Under the pieces are notes generated by a model. That model worked only from the letters and a program-made list of their open reading frames with translations, was not told where the DNA came from and searched no databases. Positions 41,900 to 46,557 of a stretch of DNA of 46,557 nt are shown here, in pieces. Positions within the stretch are counted from its first letter, which is position 1. Each line of letters opens with the position of its first letter. The position numbers and the translations under genes are program-made. This DNA comes from Chara braunii (Eukaryota; Streptophyta; Charophyceae; Charales; Characeae), in contig BFEA01000599.1 in assembly GCA_003427395.1 (NCBI GenBank), forward strand, positions 798,669 to 845,225, in the 5' to 3' direction.

Positions 41900-42254
41900 T
41901 ATACGCGGGATTGTATTGCTCAAACTTTGTGAAGCGTGCACAAAGAGCAGTTGGCCCCCTGTTTTCACTACAAAACGTTTAATGAAACAACGTGATGGCA
42001 GGAGCACATACAAGTGAGAATTGAAAATTTTAGAGAGTCAGTCTTTTAGCATGCGTGCCCTTCAGTTGTAGAATCTCATTTCATTTTCTTCCTTGCCCCG
42101 CTCCGCATCAACGAGTGTTTCTTTAGGTTCTCAGTTTATTTTAAATTTCGGGAGCATTCCACTTGAAGTGTTCCCAATGGCATGCGCTAAGGCCAGCTCA
42201 CAAACAAAACGGTGAAACCAAAACCCAGTAAACACTCTGGCGCCGCCAGCTGTC

Positions 42255-42365
42255 CTACTGTCTTCACCCGAATACAACGTACGGTCATTATAGCTGTATT
42301 TGACGCAACTTATAGTCTAGATGCAGCAATAATGACCGTACGTTGTATTCGGGTGAAGACCGTAG
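42255..42365. mobile_element. MITE copy 3 (111 bp, near-perfect foldback)
   Basis: CTACTGTCTTCACCCGAATA and its inverted partner. The arms are identical over about 32 bp from GTCTTC to ATTAT, with one mismatch in the outer end. The right flank is TA. It is followed immediately by the tRNA-Gly-like segment. Confidence 0.82.
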
Positions 42366-42438
42366 TAGTTCGAATAAATAAGGTACACCGTCTGTCTGCC
42401 TTCCAAGCCGGAGATGAGTTCGATTCCCGTTACCCGCA
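42366..42438 (+). pseudogene. tRNA-Gly(UCC)-like pseudogene
   Basis: The 3' half resembles organelle-type tRNA-Gly(UCC): anticodon loop CTTCCAA, T-arm GTTCGATTCCCG and acceptor 3' strand TACCCGC with A discriminator. The anticodon and T stems each have a mismatch, and the 5' acceptor GCGGGTA is not present; MITE copy 3 abuts that side. Not functional. Confidence 0.55.
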
Positions 42439-42888
42439 ATTGCTTTCGATTGCTTGAACTCAGAAATTGGAGACATGCGCGTTTGAAGTAAAAAACGGAG
42501 ACCACGAGGTTTTTTTCACCATCGACAAAGAGATGGTTGAGTTAGTGGCTCATGTCGAAAAAAACCGACTGGTGGCATCACAGCGGTGCTGCTAGAGAGA
42601 GGAACGCTGCCTGGCATTCCCCGGTAATCTATAAGCGTACCGAGAGTATGAGACAGATGAAGATATATAATACATACAATATAGAGAGAGATTGAGAGAA
42701 GAAAATAGATTTACGTTTAAAAAATAAAAACTAAAAACTGACTAACTGACCACGAGGTCAGCAGAAAATGCTGCTGCGCGCCGCACAAAGGGCACGGTTT
42801 CTCGCTGCTTTCTCATTCCCATCGAGTTCGAAGTAATCGCTTTTCCCAATTTCCATTCTCATTTGGTGGTTCGATTTCCAAGGAAGAA
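42439..42888. other. no recognisable gene
   Basis: Unique AT-rich sequence. No gene was recognised. Confidence 0.5.
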
Positions 42889-42910
42889 AAACAAAGAAAG
42901 AACAAAAGCG

Positions 42911-43010
42911 GTCCTTCGGGACAACCGTTAAAATTGAAAAGATACAAAGAGGAAAGATTAGCGCGGCCCCGGCGTAAGGATTGACACAGAAATCGAGAAA
43001 TGTCCAATTT
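42911..43010 (+). pseudogene. U6 snRNA retrocopy, copy 3, with perfect target-site duplication
   Basis: Full-length diverged U6: GTCCTTCGGGACAACCGTTA, AAATTG, GAAAGATTAGCGCGGCCCCG, GCGTAAGGATTGACACAG, AAATCGAGAAATGTCCAATT. The ACAGAGA box reads ACAAAGAGG, so it would not function. The 25-bp repeat beginning AAACAAAGAAAGAACAAAAG is identical at 42889-42913 and 43021-43045. Confidence 0.93.
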
Positions 43011-43045
43011 CTGTTTAAAAAAACAAAGAAAGAACAAAAGCGGTC

Positions 43046-43584
43046 GTGGCACCGAAACATCGACATGGAAAAACATGGTATAGTCGATGTGACACAAGCG
43101 GCCAATTACACCATCAAACAATTTCTACGGTAGAAATTCGGATGTCGCACGAGGACAAGCGGGCACTGAGTGGTATAATACACAAACTCGAAAACTAAGT
43201 CGATCCCTCACTCAGTCCATAGAGAAGAGGCGATTTAGAAAAACGTTGAGTTGGTGTTCCCCAGTAAAGGATGAGATAAATACTAGGTAAAATATATATA
43301 CAGAAAAGTAGATTAAGAGAGAACATAGATTAGTTATAAAAAAAAAAAACACGGCAGAAATAACGTAGATATGTTGTAAAAAAAACAACCGGCAGAATTG
43401 TCACCAAGGTTGGACATAACATAAGCCTTGGCACGGATAACGTGCGATCGATTCCCATGACCTTCCAAACACACCATGCACATAGTGAGCAAATACGCAT
43501 AACCACCACAGACGTGGGGTTCCTCACGAACATCCGACACAACAGCCCTGTGATATACAAATGCACATTTCCTTATCGCATAAC
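43046..43584. other. no recognisable gene
   Basis: No recognised coding sequence. The minus-strand frames here have no known motif. Confidence 0.5.
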
Positions 43585-43655
43585 GAAGACAAAACGATGA
43601 ATTAAAGAAAACTGATCGTCCCACAAAACGATGCATTAAAGAAAACTGTTTTTCC
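43585..43655. repeat. two-copy 37-bp tandem repeat
   Basis: ACAAAACGATGMATTAAAGA followed by AAACTG, twice. Confidence 0.88.
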
Positions 43656-43699
43656 CACGATTCGCCAATCGTAACTGCTATCACAAATGAATCACCAAA

Positions 43700-43749
43700 T
43701 TTAACCTCGTTCAGTTTTAACCTCGTTCAGTTTAACCTCGTTCAGTTTA
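43700..43749. repeat. 16-bp minisatellite, three units
   Basis: TTTAACCTCGTTCAGT repeated three times. Confidence 0.95.
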
Positions 43750-44120
43750 AGAGCTAATGCAAAAAAATAGCTATATAAAATTTAAAAAAAACATGCAACC
43801 AAATAGTTAAATAACTACTCCCCTATGTTGCGCCATGGCATCCCGACGCTGACTAGACCCGCAATCCAAAGAAATGCTACAGCAGTATGTGAGAGAGCTC
43901 ACAGAAGTATGTACGACCCCACCAACGCCGCCCATCGAAGGGGAATTTGTACGATGCAAGAGGCTAATTATCATCCCAGACGACATGAAGAACCGTCCGT
44001 AATCATTTTTGTGCTTAACTTCCTTTTGTGATAGTGGGGAGGAGGAAGGGCGAGAAGTCGGGAAAGGCGCCCGCGGCGTGATGGTGGCGAACTGGTTGTC
44101 ATTTATAGATAATCTACAAC

Positions 44121-44171
44121 CGGCGAGACCTTCCACCTCGAGCCGTTGTTGAACCCTATTGGGCTCCGACA

Positions 44172-44221
<50 letters not shown>

Positions 44222-44266
44222 CGAGAGCTTCCACCTCGAGCCGTTGTTGAACACTTGGGCCCCAAC

Positions 44267-44320
<54 letters not shown>
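44121..44320. repeat. duplicated unit with two CT microsatellites
   Basis: TTCCACCTCGAGCCGTTGTT occurs twice (near 44131 and 44229), each followed by TTGAAC, GGGC and a CT run of about 45-50 bp. The whole unit was duplicated together with its microsatellite. Confidence 0.93.
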
Positions 44321-45220
44321 CCCTTTTCTCTCTTACACAAAAACGCACACGAAGGCTTTCTAGTTTTCAAGTTAACCGCCGCTTAGGTAGTCAAAAGAAC
44401 GAGTTTTCCTAACTAAAATGCTGTATTCCTTTCCAGACAAAGCCGTTCGAGCGATAGGCCATGCGAGCAGCATCTGTTTTCATATGCGCAACTGTTCTCG
44501 TATCATTGGCCAATCGTTTGCATTTCGTTATCTTTCCAACGGCAGGGGATGGGCGATCAAAGTTCTACCAAGTAACATAGAAAGTCCGACGTTCCAAAAG
44601 TGCATATAGACCACCTCTCCGACCAGATACGCTACAGTAACTGCCGAGCTATACACGACCCATCCCAGCGGCCTGCTAAACCAGCTGCGCATTGTTACCA
44701 TTTACGCCGTTTGTCGGTTGGCCTCTAGTTCACCGTAGCACATCAACGCGTTCAATTGGGAGACAGACTAGCGTTCAGCAATAGGAACAGGTTCCATGCC
44801 GGTAGCCGTGGCAGTAGCAAATGCCGCCAATATCGTCCACTAGCAAAAAACAAAAAAAGATACCAGAGACCTCACACCCCCATCAAAGGACAACAGTCGT
44901 TAATTACAACAACCGTTAATTACAGAGCCACAGAGAGACCCGGCAAAACTCCCCAAAAAATACGCATTTGAAACCACCGGTTGCTGAGTCGTTTAGGATC
45001 AAATCGATATCTCTGACTCATTCGCCTTGTCAGGCTGTAAGGATGGCAAACTTGACCTTACTTATATCTAATACTTGTACACTAGTCGTTATTCCCATCA
45101 CATCAATTCAATCAGTCTACTAAATTTCAGTTCCCACCACGTCGTCTAATCAGCTCGAAACTAGTTGTCAATCCTATTAATGATATGAATGAATAAACAA
45201 ACTCACAATTCCCACCAGTC
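44321..45220. other. no recognisable gene
   Basis: Unique sequence. No recognised gene. Confidence 0.5.
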
Positions 45221-45380
45221 CATAACCACACCCATCACTCTATAACCACACCCATCACTCTATAACCACACCCATCACTCTATAACCACACCCATCACTC
45301 TATAACCACACCCATAACTTAATCCATCACTCTAAAACCACACCCATAACTTAATCCATCACTCTAAAACCACACCCATA
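45221..45380. repeat. 20-bp minisatellite
   Basis: TATAACCACACCCATCACTC repeated about four times, followed by two longer units containing CATAACTTAATCCATCACTC. Confidence 0.95.
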
Positions 45381-45519
45381 TACTGTTACCACGCGCACGA
45401 CAAGCCAGACGCAATGGCTTCGGGAAGCCGATGAAATCAATAACCAACCAAGAACCGCAAGTCAAATTACGGGATCAACTCTCGCCTACACACACGCACA
45501 CGCCCTACCTTGTATGCAG

Positions 45520-45521
<2 letters not shown>

Positions 45522-45602
<81 letters not shown>

Positions 45603-45622
45603 CTCTCCCCCTCTCTCTCTCT
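45522..45622. repeat. long CT microsatellite
   Basis: About 100 bp of CT with two interruptions. Serine/leucine-repeat frames over it are artefacts. Confidence 0.97.
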
Positions 45623-46557
45623 GTGTTCTTGTGTGGGGTACGTACAAGAGAGACATCTATACTACAAATATCAACCGATGCATGGGTATGTACCTAGCAT
45701 ACGTACATGGAGACCGGTTTCCAGATATCCATCCTTCGTCAGCAGAGCTTCCACATGCGAAGACATTTAGAACTAACTATAACGCCTGCTTGGTTTGTTG
45801 CAGGAAGACGCCGATACGGGTTCCAATGCAGGTGAAACCCAAAGCAGGCCGGCGATTTACCAGGTAAGACACCCCGTCGTGACAAGTGATACGTACACTA
45901 CCTGGAGGATAAGGCGATAGGGCAAATTACGAGGTACTCTTAGCTTAAAGATGTGCTGGAGTCTTGACCGGCGAGAAGATATTGTATGACCTCCGATGAG
46001 AAGGGGCTGCGCTTAACTCTCATTGCAATTAAATTGAGAGGGACATTGATGGGATGAAGATGAGGGAAAACCAACCTGTCGTTTACCAAATCTGAAAGTT
46101 CAAGCGAGCGAAATCACTGGTAAAATGAACTGCTGAGCAACAGCTAGATTCAAACCGAAGAACAGCCCGCCTCTTACACTAAACTGCTCCCGTCGTTTCG
46201 GGCAATAGAAATGCTCGACAGCGAAAAAGACCTCATTGCTCGATGATAACGGCGGCCGTGTTGAAGCGGGACCTTGGCCACCAGAGCTCACGACATACGA
46301 AAACAGACGAGCGACTCAAGTCTTTCGACAAAAGATTACGACAAGAGACCAACCAACAGCTGCCATGACATAGTCAAGCCGTTCCTCCACACCAACAGCA
46401 ATCATACTCCAGTCGATTACCCTGCACCAGAGGACATGATACAATCCAGCCAACAGCTGGCGTGACCGTTCCCCTTATTCGACAGCGCTGACGTGGACGT
46501 TCCAATTTACCCAACAGCTGACGCGGCTGCCCCAATCAAACGATAGCTGATTCTTTG
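45623..46557. other. no confirmed gene; possible exon and degenerate repeats
   Basis: A possible 60-nt exon at 45804-45863 (+) has good splice borders. Near 46448-46545 three degenerate approximately 32-bp units share ACAGCTGRCG. No protein family was recognised. Confidence 0.45.

Noticed and set aside
42212-42505. Short minus-strand frames with GNGNRTHLRLGR
   Set aside because: This peptide pattern is what a tRNA T-arm gives when translated. The segment is tRNA-like.
45431-45867. Ser/Leu-repeat frames over CT runs (also at 44159-44386 and 19349-19724)
   Set aside because: Microsatellite translation artefacts.
1-46557. CRISPR array, bacterial operon or plasmid-like system
   Set aside because: No regular repeat-spacer array, no bacterial gene spacing, and clear eukaryotic introns, snRNAs and LTR elements.

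Overview
This is eukaryotic nuclear DNA, most likely from a streptophyte (land plant or charophyte alga). The evidence is a spliced, plant-type MFS transporter gene, spliceosomal U2 and U6 snRNA copies, LTR retrotransposon remains, long CT/CA microsatellites, and fragments of plant-type mitochondrial genes (SSU rRNA and the rpl2-rps19 junction). A 361-base N gap and several G runs show it is a draft scaffold. Chara-like algae are one possibility, but the sequence alone does not settle the species.

1-15952 is a stack of decayed, minus-strand LTR retroelements. Reading down from 15952, the rightmost unit has a complete 410-bp LTR (15543-15952), one spacer base, a perfect 12-base primer-binding site for initiator-Met tRNA (15530-15541), a leader, a long polypurine tract (polypyrimidine in the element's sense), a mitochondrial rpl2-rps19 fragment, an AT-rich spacer, a mitochondrial SSU rRNA fragment, and then a gag gene (start 13033) with capsid-like and CCHC zinc-knuckle segments. 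The same order recurs in a second unit (LTR 10635-10929, gag start 7694) and, partly inverted, in a third (gag start 3480). Two units keep an aspartic-protease remnant. No reverse transcriptase, RNase H or integrase is visible. Mitochondrial gene pieces therefore sit inside the 5' leader of a gag-protease LTR element and were multiplied with it. All copies are broken.

15953-22740 has no recognisable protein gene. It holds a 413-bp element with 46-bp terminal inverted repeats, a tRNA-like/SINE-like segment, microsatellites and a degenerate tandem repeat.

22995-29313 carries the one confident host gene: a minus-strand MFS transporter of the plant MOT2/MFSD5 (molybdate-anion transporter) family. 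Six exons cover about 396 residues from the second membrane region to near the C-terminus. The first exon is not found, and the last coding exon may also be missing. Its introns hold a U2 snRNA fragment, minisatellites and the assembly gap.

29320-46557 is gene-poor and repeat-rich. It contains a second U2 fragment, a 150-bp tandem repeat, three U6 retrocopies (two with clear target-site duplications), two retroposed sequences of unknown identity with A-rich tails and target-site duplications, two further copies of a 90-111 bp MITE family (a third is at 22747), a tRNA-Gly-like pseudogene, a near-perfect hairpin and several microsatellites. It reads as a landing zone for LINE-type retroposition of small RNAs.
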